The position numbers and the translations under genes were made by a program. DNA of 64,000 nucleotides from contig NC_013037.1 of the NCBI RefSeq assembly GCF_000023125.1, positions 5,062,501 through 5,126,500 on the forward strand. Direction: 5' to 3'. This DNA comes from Dyadobacter fermentans DSM 18053. Its GTDB lineage: Bacteria > Bacteroidota > Bacteroidia > Cytophagales > Spirosomataceae. The notes below the pieces were generated by a model. The model was not told where the DNA came from. It searched no databases and saw nothing but the letters and a program-made list of their open reading frames with translations. This document shows, one piece after another, positions 52,801-60,489 of the stretch. Every line of letters begins with the position of its first letter. Within the stretch, counting starts at the first letter, position 1.

Positions 52801-52964
52801 CCTGTTACCGCTCTTGCGGCCTGCGATGTAATGGAATGCTTCGCTGTGCCTCCGGCGGCCATTGGCATGGCGTAGGTGGCGCCAGCCGACGCCGATAAGG
52901 CGAGAAATTGGTAAAAAGTAAGTTTCATCCAAAGCGGACACTTTACTTCCTGCTTTCTTTTCAT
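49839..52964 (-). CDS. SusC/RagA-like TonB-linked outer-membrane receptor (pair 2)
   Basis: The 1041-aa protein has a signal-like hydrophobic N-terminus and the carboxypeptidase-regulatory-like domain (AVTGRVTDNKGEAVPGTTVVI). The plug motif LNEVVVTALGIQRDKKALTYATQ marks the RagA subfamily that usually pairs with SusD_2-type lipoproteins, and a full barrel follows. Words such as NASILYGSQGANGVILITTK are intact. It lacks any adjacent regulator or enzyme. Confidence 0.95.
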   Translation of the reverse strand: MKRKQEVKCPLWMKLTFYQFLALSASAGATYAMPMAAGGTAKHSITSQAARAVTGRVTDNKGEAVPGTTVVIRGSETGTITDADGKFSIDVPNDQAVLIFSSIGFNKKEVTVGAQSVLDVVLETSAATLNEVVVTALGIQRDKKALTYATQQIGGQELRAAANTNFVDALNGKAAGIDIKVSSSGAGGSTRAVLRGNKSLQGSSEALYVIDGIPMVNNKGAQPGSYGGTDGGDGLSAINPADIESISILRGANASILYGSQGANGVILITTKKGSEGKLSVDFNSSAVLEKVSGLPDFQYRYGSVGGDYSWTPVGTPEVKSDNYQKKYIEDFFQTGATFTNSVAITGGNAKTNVYFSYANISSKGVMPTNTYRKNNFSFRQSTKLLKDKMTISSGIILSAETSKNRPGAGYYNNPLTGLYLFARDRDFNSYKDNYAVFNTERNMDKMNWYSTEEKQNNPYWELNRNPKLQTYKRLIANVKLSYDIVENLRFDVRANLDYNNVLDDKRYAAAGNSVSVSPNGTWAYARYNDQSIYADGILTYNKSLGDFSLNALAGLSYQKNKYFDGMAVNNGTVSLQYPNVFTFSNMPYNVIFQNHPDYSNTIKQGAFANLSLGFKEFLFLDLAGRNDWASTLALTGNQSYFYPSIGGSAVISQMLNLPQAISLLKVRASFSQTANEVPYNRVLPLSSIGGAGGPSGIGGINRPTQVPFTNLKPEKIVANEYGVEAKFFRNKLGLDFTYYNGVSTNQFLALNAPSGSGYTTYYVNAGRIENNGFELTLNAEAVRTDRFSWNTTLNASQNKNKIIELIASNPNYQVGGDNEGFASIIKAGGSFNDVYIYKFARNDAGQIILDGNGVPTKAATQTKVGNVNPKLLLGWTNNLNYGNFFANVLVNGKFGGVAFSKTEAFLDSYGVSERSAEARDAGTVPINAVTPEGAAITSIAPYTYYSAIGDRNKIMEPYVYSRTNVRLGQLVIGYNFKSKAANPIFKDASLSFVGRNLFFIYKKAPFDPEQAMTTNNDLQSADVFGLPSTRSYGLNLKVTF

Positions 52965-53379
52965 AAGTTCTAATGATTAACTGTTAGGAAAAATTTGGCA
53001 TGAGAAGCCCGTTCATCCCTCGAAGATGATTTGGCGTGGAAGCCTGGCAATGTGCAGAATAGGTGGCTTCGTTCTCGTGATGGGGTTGGATGTAGAGGGT
53101 TACGACATAGGCACTACTTAAATTTATTGTTTAAGGTAATTAAATTTTGGATTTATTGTTCCAAACAGGTGTTAGGTTCTGAATTTTTTTTAAAAATAAT
53201 AATTTTATTAGGCAAATGAATAATTCACCGGAGGTTTATTTCGAACATTTAACTTAATGGATCATCTTGCTGTACAATGTGGCTTAAAAATGAATAAATT
53301 ACATTATTTCAATACCTGTTCGTGAGTTTTGAAACCGGGTTGGATTGGCTTATGTTTACAGTTCACAGACTCGCAAGAA
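52965..53379. other. Divergent intergenic region, no gene seen
   Basis: The 415 bases between SusC pair 2 (minus) and the persulfide dioxygenase gene (plus) are AT-rich in the middle (53120-53300). They must hold promoters for both, but no consensus box with correct spacing could be fixed. No open frame is convincing. Confidence 0.5.
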
Positions 53380-54822
53380 ATGGAAAGAAGAAACTTTGTA
53401 AAGCAACTGGCGTGCATCGGCATCGGGTCCGCAGTCCCTCTTCATGACATACTGGCCCGCACCGTTTTCGCGTCGCCGAATTACGAAATTGAACAGTTTG
53501 AAGTGAAAGGGCTTGCGCACTTTTCGTACGCGGTACGGGCAGGAAGCAAGGTCGTGGTGATCGATCCGCAGCGGAACCCGGGCGTTTATTACGATTACGC
53601 CAAAAAGAAATACGGGGAAATCATCGGGGTCGTGGAGACGCACCCGCATGCCGATTTTGTGAGCGCCCACCAGGAAATGCATCAAAAACTCGGCGTGCCC
53701 GTTTATGCCAGCAGCCTCACGGAAGCGGCCTACCGGCATACCGACTTCGATGAAGGCAAAGTGATCAAGCTCTCCGACCATGTTACGCTGAGGGCCTTGT
53801 ACACGCCCGGCCACGCACCCGACCACATTTCGGTGGTGCTCGCGGAGGATGGCCGTGATAAGGTCGTTTTTTCCGGCGACGCGCTGTTTATTGGCGACGT
53901 GGGCCGCCCCGACCTGCGCGAATTCTCTCAAAAAACGGAAGCGCAGCGCCAGCGACTGGCAGAAATGATGTACGACACCGTTCACACGAAATTTGCCAAA
54001 CTGGCCGACGACGTGGTGGTATACCCGGCACACGGCGCGGGATCGCTTTGCGGCAAATCCATTCGGAAAGCATTGAGCTCCACGATAGGTGAGGAAAAGC
54101 AAAGCAATTATGCCTTCGAAAAACGGTCTAAAGAAGAGTTTGTAAAACTGCTTTTGAGCGATCAGCCGTTTATCCCTGCCTATTTTAAATATGATGTGGA
54201 ACTGAACATGGCCGGTGCGCCCGACGTGCAGCCCGCTTTGGCCGCCGTGAAGCGGTTGCCCCAAAATCACCGCCCTGAGCCCAAAGCGATGGTGATCGAC
54301 GCCCGTCCGGCCGATTTGTTCAAAGCATCATACATTCCCGATGCGATCAACATTCAGGGCGACGGCGCGGGATTTGTGACGTGGCTGGGCACCGTTGTTC
54401 ATCCTGACAAGGCATTTTACCTCGTGGCGCAAAACGACCAGGCCCTAAAAATGGCTTTGGAAAAAACCGCGCTGATCGGTTATGAATCGAAAGTGAAAGG
54501 CGCGTTCGTGTACGATGCAAAGGACGGCGAACGGTTTACTATATTCGACAAGACGGGGTTTGACCCCAAGGCGAAGCGTTACACGTACATCGACGTGCGG
54601 ACTACGAAAGAAGCCCAGCAAAAGCCACTCTTCGATGGCGCGATCAATATTCCCCTCCAAGATCTTGAAAAGCGGTTTTCGGAAATACCGACAGACAAGC
54701 CGATCCTGGTAAGCTGCGCATCGGGCTACCGTTCGGCAACGGCGAGCAGCCTCATACGGAAACGCCTGCCGGATGCGAAGGTTTACGATCTCGGCGCGGA
54801 TGTGGTGGAGTACCTGAAATAG
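53380..54822 (+). CDS. MBL-fold persulfide dioxygenase-rhodanese fusion (exported)
   Basis: The 480-aa protein starts MERRNFVKQLACIGIGS, a twin-arginine-like signal. An ETHE1/PDO-type MBL domain follows, with the metal motif THPHADFVSAH (the HxHxDF form is usual in MBL-rhodanese proteins), TPGHAPDHISV, FSGDALFIGDVGRPDL and YPAHGAGSLCG. Then come a degenerate and a complete rhodanese domain with active Cys in SCASGYRSATA. Such proteins oxidise persulfide sulfur and move it to acceptors. Export to the periplasm is inferred from the leader. The ATG at 53380 is chosen for the signal. Confidence 0.88.
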   Translation: MERRNFVKQLACIGIGSAVPLHDILARTVFASPNYEIEQFEVKGLAHFSYAVRAGSKVVVIDPQRNPGVYYDYAKKKYGEIIGVVETHPHADFVSAHQEMHQKLGVPVYASSLTEAAYRHTDFDEGKVIKLSDHVTLRALYTPGHAPDHISVVLAEDGRDKVVFSGDALFIGDVGRPDLREFSQKTEAQRQRLAEMMYDTVHTKFAKLADDVVVYPAHGAGSLCGKSIRKALSSTIGEEKQSNYAFEKRSKEEFVKLLLSDQPFIPAYFKYDVELNMAGAPDVQPALAAVKRLPQNHRPEPKAMVIDARPADLFKASYIPDAINIQGDGAGFVTWLGTVVHPDKAFYLVAQNDQALKMALEKTALIGYESKVKGAFVYDAKDGERFTIFDKTGFDPKAKRYTYIDVRTTKEAQQKPLFDGAINIPLQDLEKRFSEIPTDKPILVSCASGYRSATASSLIRKRLPDAKVYDLGADVVEYLK

Positions 54823-54911
54823 CAACGGTGTTGAGCGATACTTAACATTTAACACATTCATAACAAAGCCAATCCATTTTTAACAGTGCTATAATCTACT
54901 TTTGAATATGG

Positions 54912-54940
54912 CGCCCGGGCTGTTGCCGGGCGTCTTTGTT
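54912..54940 (+). terminator. Terminator after the PDO-rhodanese gene
   Basis: CGCCCGG (54912-54918) and CCGGGCG (54926-54932) pair around a short loop and are followed by TCTTTGTTT. It also argues against the ATG at 54902 as start of the next gene. Confidence 0.65.
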
Positions 54941-54961
54941 TCATTCGAAGGCAGTGTAGTA

Positions 54962-55717
54962 ATGAAGAAAATCGGAACGGGAAGTAATGCAGTTAACAAA
55001 GGGGTAGGGCAAACGCCCTTCGAACGGTCGCTCGCCCGCCGGATCGCGAAGGCCCGCCTAGTGCTGGATCTTTCGCGGAAGGCTGCCACGCGGGAGAATG
55101 GCCGCGAGGCCGGGCTGATCATGGAGCTGCATACCCAGCTCGAACGATTCGGGGCGCTTAATAGTACATATATATATACGCTCGAAAAATACGTCGAAAC
55201 CTCGCTCGTCCGACGTGCATTGTTCAAAGGCCAGACGGACAGTATCAAGCACGTCGCGCAGGCGCTCAAAGAGGCCGTCATGCGTGATAAGTCACAGGAC
55301 GCTAACCGCGTTGCGGAGGTCCGGGCTTTGTACGCGCCCGTTTTCGCGCAAAACCCACTGGCGCCTCCGTACGACATTACCAGGCCCGGGTTCGAGCGTG
55401 AACTGGATATCTTCATGTTGTCCTACACGATTATACTTGATGCATTCCGTGCGCTGGTGAAAAAAGCGGCGGAATCGAATATTGCCTTACCATTTGCAAG
55501 TGATGTTTGCGAAAGTCTGATCGTACGTTCGGGGACTTTGGGGAAACAAGTGGAAAGCCTGCTTCAAAAGGTGTATGTGCTGAATGACGAGCGTTTGCAG
55601 GTTTTCGACCGCATTAAGGAGCTTTGTAATGCCATTTGCAGCCGGTCGCGTTACCTGTTCGGATCGCACGATCCCATTTATAAGGAAATTAATACGCTGA
55701 AATACGCGATCATGTGA
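54962..55717 (+). CDS. Hypothetical cytosolic helical protein
   Basis: The protein of about 251 aa has no signal or membrane segment and is highly helical (RSLARRIAKARLVLDLSRKA, IKHVAQALKEAVM). I do not recognise a family. The ATG at 54962 is chosen since a terminator of the previous gene lies upstream of it. The following gene, a TonB receptor, starts 88 bases on but need not be linked. Confidence 0.65.
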   Translation: MKKIGTGSNAVNKGVGQTPFERSLARRIAKARLVLDLSRKAATRENGREAGLIMELHTQLERFGALNSTYIYTLEKYVETSLVRRALFKGQTDSIKHVAQALKEAVMRDKSQDANRVAEVRALYAPVFAQNPLAPPYDITRPGFERELDIFMLSYTIILDAFRALVKKAAESNIALPFASDVCESLIVRSGTLGKQVESLLQKVYVLNDERLQVFDRIKELCNAICSRSRYLFGSHDPIYKEINTLKYAIM

Positions 55718-55805
55718 CCGGGCGACTTAACAATAACTTAATATTAAAGAAATACGGGAATAATGTTGCCGCCGTAGTTTCGTGTCAAAATATTAGACAC
55801 TGATT

Positions 55806-58601
55806 ATGAGACATTTGGTTACAGCGATTTCCCTCCTTATTTTAACAACCAGCGCCTGTTTGGCGCAATTCGGCTCTATTAAGGGTACAATCAAAGACGG
55901 CAAGAATAACGAAGCGATCATCGGAGCGACTGTTCAGGTGGTAGGTACAACTGCACCGCTAGGCTCGGTAACCGACGTAGAAGGCAACTTCGAAATCCAG
56001 AAAGTACCTGCGGGCTCTTATAAAGTACAGATCAGCTACGTTTCTTACCAGACAAAAGATATCGAGAACGTTCGTGTTGAAGCAGATAAATCCACGCTGA
56101 TCACCACAGCGCTGGTGGAAGACAACAAAACCTTACAGGAAGTGGTGGTGAAAGGCCAGCGCCAGACCAACACCGAGGTTTCGGTAATCACTGAAATCAA
56201 GCAGGTGCAGCAGATAGCGGTGGGTATTTCGGCCCAGCAAATCCAGCGCACACAGGACCGTGACGCGTCCGCGGTGATCCGCCGTGTGCCCGGGATCTCC
56301 ATTTTCGACGACCGTTTCATTGTCGTACGCGGATTGAACGAGCGTTACAACACGGTACTTCTCAACGACATTATCACTCCTTCTACTGAGGTAGACACTA
56401 AATCCTTTTCCTTTGACCTGATCCCATCTTCGGCGATAGACCGGATGCTCGTTTTCAAATCGGCTTCGGCTGACCTGCCCGGCGACGTGAGCGGTGGTGC
56501 GATCAAGATTTATACCAAAACGATCCCCGACGGCAACAGCTTTTCTGTGAACTTCTCAGCTGGCTATCGTGCAGGAACGACATTCAACTCGGCTACCAGC
56601 CACCAGGGCGGCGCATTGGAATTCCTTGGAATTGAGAACGGTACACGCACATTGCCTAATAATTTCCCGAACAGGAGAGGGGTGATCCTGAACGCCAAGT
56701 CGCCATCCATTATCCAGAAATTCCAGAACCTGCCTGATTATTACGCGCCGAAGCAGATCAACGTTTCGCCGGATTGGAGGGCGGGTATCAATTTCAGCCG
56801 CCGTTTCTATGTAAGGGACATGGAGGTTACGAATACTTCTTACATCAACTATTCCTTCTCACGTATAAACAACAGCGTCAGCCAGAACCGCTACAACTTC
56901 GCAGGAGAGAAAACGGAGCTGATGAACGACCAGTTGTTGCAGGAAAACGCCCGTTTGGGAATTATGTCGAACTGGGCATTCATTCTGAACCCGAAGAATA
57001 AAATCGAATTCAGAAACCTCTTCAACCAGATGGGTAACCGGGAAACGGTTCTTCGCGGTGGTGGAAACATTGAAAACAACCTCGATTACAACAACGGCGC
57101 GTTCCGTTACGAAGCAAGAAGCATTTACTCGGGCCAGCTGAGCGGTACGCACGAATTGACCGAAAAATCAAAACTCCGCTGGATCGGCGGTGCAGGTTAC
57201 ACCTACCGCAACGAGCCTGATTTCAGAAGATATACTTCCACACGCCAGACGGGCACCAACGATCCGTTCCAGATCAACCTGCAACAATTCGAATCACCTA
57301 CGTTGCAACAGGCCGCACGTTTCTACTCCCGCCTGGGCGAGATCGTCGGAACGGGAACTGTGTCTTTCGAGCAGATGATCGGTACGAAAAAGGAGGATGC
57401 CGAGCAGCAGGCGAAACTGAATGTGGGTACTTATGTGGAATACAAAGACCGTAAATACTCTGCCCGCTGGTTTGGTATCGTTAACCCGAACCGCGTAGGC
57501 GACGAGATCCTGACGCAGACGCCCGAGCAGTTTTTCCAGAACTCTAACCTGGCTTCTGACAAAGTGTATTATACCGAAGGAACGAACTTCGACGACAAAT
57601 ATGCCGCACAAAACCTTCTGGCAGCCGGTTACGCATCACTCTACTGGCCTATCACGGAGCGTTTGAATGCAACCGTAGGTTTCCGGGGCGAATACAACCG
57701 CCAGCAGTTGCAGGGTTTCGAACGCGGAGGTGGTATTGAGGTGAATGTGGACCGCCCGGTTTTCACACCGCTGCCTTCTGTCAACCTTACTTACAAATTC
57801 AACGAGCAGCACGCCCTGAGAGCGGCTTACAGCACAACGGTGAACAGACCGGAGTTCCGCGAGCTTTCGCCAAGCACATATTACGACTTCAACTTCGACG
57901 TGTCACGGAAAGGAAATCCTAACCTCGTGAATGCAACGATCCAGAACTACGATTTCAGATACGAGTTTTATCCTAGCAAAAGCGAGCTGATCACCCTCTC
58001 GTTGTTCAACAAGACATTCAAAAACCCGATCGAAGCGGCGATCTTCTATAACGGCAGCACGGTAGCATTTACCGTTGCCAATGCGAAAAAGGCTTACGCA
58101 AGAGGTGTGGAACTGGAAGTACGTAAAGCACTTTCCAACCCCGAAAACGCCACTTTCCTGAGCAAAATGCTCGTAACGCTGAATGCATCGGTGATTACCA
58201 GCGACGTGAAAACGAACGTTACTTCCGGCAGCAGCGACCGTTACCTGCAAGGGCAGTCGCCTTACCTCGTCAATGCAGGCTTGTTCTACAACGACGACGA
58301 GCGCGGGTTCCAGGTGAATGCATTGTACAACGTGATCGGCAAGCGGATTTTCATCATCGGCGACAACGTGATCAGCGCCAACATTTTCGAAATGCCGCGT
58401 AACGTGATCGACCTCAACATTATCAAAACCATCGGAAAACGCCTCGAACTCCGCGCAAGCATTCAGGACCTGCTCAACCAGCCATTCCGCTTGTACCAGG
58501 ATACCAACCGTGACAACAAGATCGATACCAAAACGGATGGCTTGTACCAGAAATACCGCAGAGGTACTTACTCGATGATTGGACTGCGTTACACACTTTG
58601 A
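55806..58601 (+). CDS. TonB-dependent outer-membrane receptor
   Basis: The 931-aa protein has a signal peptide (ends CLAQF) and a carboxypeptidase-regulatory-like domain (GTIKDGKNNEAIIGATVQVVG). The plug follows (EVVVKGQRQTNTEVSVI, RDASAVIRRVPGISIFD, then VVRGLNERYNTVLLND), and then a barrel ending in aromatic YTL. It is a non-SusC receptor, whose ligand is unknown. The next gene, 41 bases on, encodes a beta-helix lipoprotein, a common partner of this receptor type. Confidence 0.92.
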   Translation: MRHLVTAISLLILTTSACLAQFGSIKGTIKDGKNNEAIIGATVQVVGTTAPLGSVTDVEGNFEIQKVPAGSYKVQISYVSYQTKDIENVRVEADKSTLITTALVEDNKTLQEVVVKGQRQTNTEVSVITEIKQVQQIAVGISAQQIQRTQDRDASAVIRRVPGISIFDDRFIVVRGLNERYNTVLLNDIITPSTEVDTKSFSFDLIPSSAIDRMLVFKSASADLPGDVSGGAIKIYTKTIPDGNSFSVNFSAGYRAGTTFNSATSHQGGALEFLGIENGTRTLPNNFPNRRGVILNAKSPSIIQKFQNLPDYYAPKQINVSPDWRAGINFSRRFYVRDMEVTNTSYINYSFSRINNSVSQNRYNFAGEKTELMNDQLLQENARLGIMSNWAFILNPKNKIEFRNLFNQMGNRETVLRGGGNIENNLDYNNGAFRYEARSIYSGQLSGTHELTEKSKLRWIGGAGYTYRNEPDFRRYTSTRQTGTNDPFQINLQQFESPTLQQAARFYSRLGEIVGTGTVSFEQMIGTKKEDAEQQAKLNVGTYVEYKDRKYSARWFGIVNPNRVGDEILTQTPEQFFQNSNLASDKVYYTEGTNFDDKYAAQNLLAAGYASLYWPITERLNATVGFRGEYNRQQLQGFERGGGIEVNVDRPVFTPLPSVNLTYKFNEQHALRAAYSTTVNRPEFRELSPSTYYDFNFDVSRKGNPNLVNATIQNYDFRYEFYPSKSELITLSLFNKTFKNPIEAAIFYNGSTVAFTVANAKKAYARGVELEVRKALSNPENATFLSKMLVTLNASVITSDVKTNVTSGSSDRYLQGQSPYLVNAGLFYNDDERGFQVNALYNVIGKRIFIIGDNVISANIFEMPRNVIDLNIIKTIGKRLELRASIQDLLNQPFRLYQDTNRDNKIDTKTDGLYQKYRRGTYSMIGLRYTL

Positions 58602-58642
58602 TTATAAAAAATTACAAACAAATCAATTAAAACAACCTGTAA

Positions 58643-59974
58643 ATGAAAAAGTTAGCAACTTGGTTATTGGCAATGCTGGTACTTTCCGCATCGTTCGTAG
58701 TTGTGTCGTGTAAAACGGATGACGATGGTGAAGATCCGGGACCAACAGATCCGGTGGGTGAAACAATTACCGTAAAAGGAACCATCTCAGCCACTACTAC
58801 ATGGAAGGCATCAAACAAATATATTCTCGAAGGTTTCGTGTATGTCGACAATGGCGCCGTACTGAACATCGAGCCGGGAACGATCATCAAAGGCGACAAG
58901 CTGACAAAAGGCACGCTGATCGTTAAGCCGGGCGCAAAAATCATGGCGGAAGGTAGCGCTACCAAGCCTATCGTGTTCACATCTTCGGCAGCCAAAGGTT
59001 CACGTAATTACGGCGACTGGGGTGGTTTGATCCTCCTTGGAAAAGCACCGGTGAACAAGCCAAACCCGACTATCGAAGGTGAAAACGTATCGACTTTCGG
59101 AGGTACCGACGCAGCTGATAACTCAGGTGTGCTGAAATATGTGCGTATCGAGTTCGCTGGTATCGCATTTGAAACAGATAAGGAAATTAACGGTCTTACG
59201 CTGGGTGGCGTAGGTTCAGGAACTGTGATCGACTACGTGCAGGCTTCTTACACGGGTGACGATGCTTTCGAATGGTTCGGTGGAACGGTTAATGCTAAAC
59301 ACCTTATCTCTTACCGCACACTGGACGACGATTTCGATACCGACTGGGGTTTCAGCGGAAATGTACAATATGCAATGGCTTTGAGAGACCCGGCTGTGGC
59401 TGACCAATGCTCTTGCTCGGATTCAAATGGTTTTGAATCGGACAACGACGCTTCGGGATCTAACGATTCGCCTCAAACATCCGCTAAATTCAGCAACGTG
59501 AGCATCTTCATCGCTCCTGGTTCGGTTAACGGAAAATACCGCTCCGCTTTCCGTATCCGCAGAAACTCGGCTATCAGCATTTACAACTCGGTTGTGTCTG
59601 GTGCATATCCTAAGGGCGGTCTTGAACTCGAAGGAACGCCTACACAAGAAAACTTCGTGAACGGCAAATCGGATTACAGAGGTTTGGTATTGACTGGCAT
59701 GGCAAAAGCGATCGTAACAGGTGATTCTACCAGGTTGAAAGACGCTGCCCGCAAAAACATGTTCGGCGCTGATCTCGCTACTTTGAAACTGGATGCTGCT
59801 TACAACACTTTGGGCACAGGCTTGAAAGTGCTTCCACAAGCTGGCTCACCTTTGCTGACAGGCGGCGTTACGCTTCCGGCAGGTTTTGAAGCCAACACTT
59901 ACATCGGAGCTTTCGGTACAACAGACTGGACAACCGGCTGGACCAACTTCGATCCACAAAATACAGACTATTAA
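58643..59974 (+). CDS. Beta-helix surface lipoprotein
   Basis: The 443-aa protein has a lipoprotein signal (lipobox VVVSC) followed by a short acidic linker. A right-handed beta-helix-like body carries repeats such as GTIIKGDKLTKGTLIVKPGA, GGLILLGKAPV and VQASYTGDDAFEWFGG. It probably binds the ligand for the TonB receptor at the cell surface. No enzyme motif is seen, and it closes with a terminator at 60009-60037. Confidence 0.75.
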   Translation: MKKLATWLLAMLVLSASFVVVSCKTDDDGEDPGPTDPVGETITVKGTISATTTWKASNKYILEGFVYVDNGAVLNIEPGTIIKGDKLTKGTLIVKPGAKIMAEGSATKPIVFTSSAAKGSRNYGDWGGLILLGKAPVNKPNPTIEGENVSTFGGTDAADNSGVLKYVRIEFAGIAFETDKEINGLTLGGVGSGTVIDYVQASYTGDDAFEWFGGTVNAKHLISYRTLDDDFDTDWGFSGNVQYAMALRDPAVADQCSCSDSNGFESDNDASGSNDSPQTSAKFSNVSIFIAPGSVNGKYRSAFRIRRNSAISIYNSVVSGAYPKGGLELEGTPTQENFVNGKSDYRGLVLTGMAKAIVTGDSTRLKDAARKNMFGADLATLKLDAAYNTLGTGLKVLPQAGSPLLTGGVTLPAGFEANTYIGAFGTTDWTTGWTNFDPQNTDY

Positions 59975-60008
59975 AATCTTATATAATTGGTGTCAGAATT
60001 TCATAAAG

Positions 60009-60037
60009 GCCGGGAGCATTGCTTCCGGCTTTTTTTT
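60009..60037 (+). terminator. Terminator after the beta-helix lipoprotein gene
   Basis: GCCGGGAGC and GCTTCCGGC pair with one mismatch around ATT and are followed by TTTTTTTT. Confidence 0.8.
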
Positions 60038-60107
60038 GGCCCGTTCACCGGTGCAATTCACAATGGCAGCCAATAATTTGTATGGATGAACATTCTAAAC
60101 ATTAGTC

Positions 60108-60488
60108 ATGATGAAGTTTTTGACTGTAATAATAGTAATGCTATGCGCACTGATGCCGGCGCACGCCCAGGTGGTCGTAAATGGCGTTGATATTAACAAG
60201 GAGAAGGTCGAAGTTGTGGAGGTACTGGTTACCGAGCGGTTTTCGGGCAAAACGGTGAATGTATTTGTCGATTACGGCCAGCGGACCAATTTCCGCGCGG
60301 GCGGCATCGACGGCAAAGATTCGGAATCCAGGATCGTCGACCCGCAAACGAAGAAGGAGATTGCCTTTGCCTCTGCCGCTGCACTGTTGAATTTTATGGA
60401 AACCAACAACTGGGAGCATTACGATTCGCTTCTGTTCCGTGAGAACCAGAGTGCGACATTCTATTTTTACTTCCGGAAAAAGAAGTAG
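60108..60488 (+). CDS. Small secreted hypothetical protein
   Basis: The 126-aa protein has a signal peptide (cleavage after PAHAQ) and a compact alpha/beta domain (VEVVEVLVTERFSGKTVNVFVDYGQ). Its size and sequence match nothing I can name. It lies after a terminator and thus has its own promoter. Its last codon is followed directly by the stop of the opposing gene (60490). Confidence 0.6.
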   Translation: MMKFLTVIIVMLCALMPAHAQVVVNGVDINKEKVEVVEVLVTERFSGKTVNVFVDYGQRTNFRAGGIDGKDSESRIVDPQTKKEIAFASAAALLNFMETNNWEHYDSLLFRENQSATFYFYFRKKK

Positions 60489-60489
60489 C

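Noticed and set aside
53380..54822. Lost metal ligand in the persulfide dioxygenase motif (HADF)
   Set aside because: The Phe form is usual in MBL-rhodanese proteins and ETHE1 needs only the first metal site.
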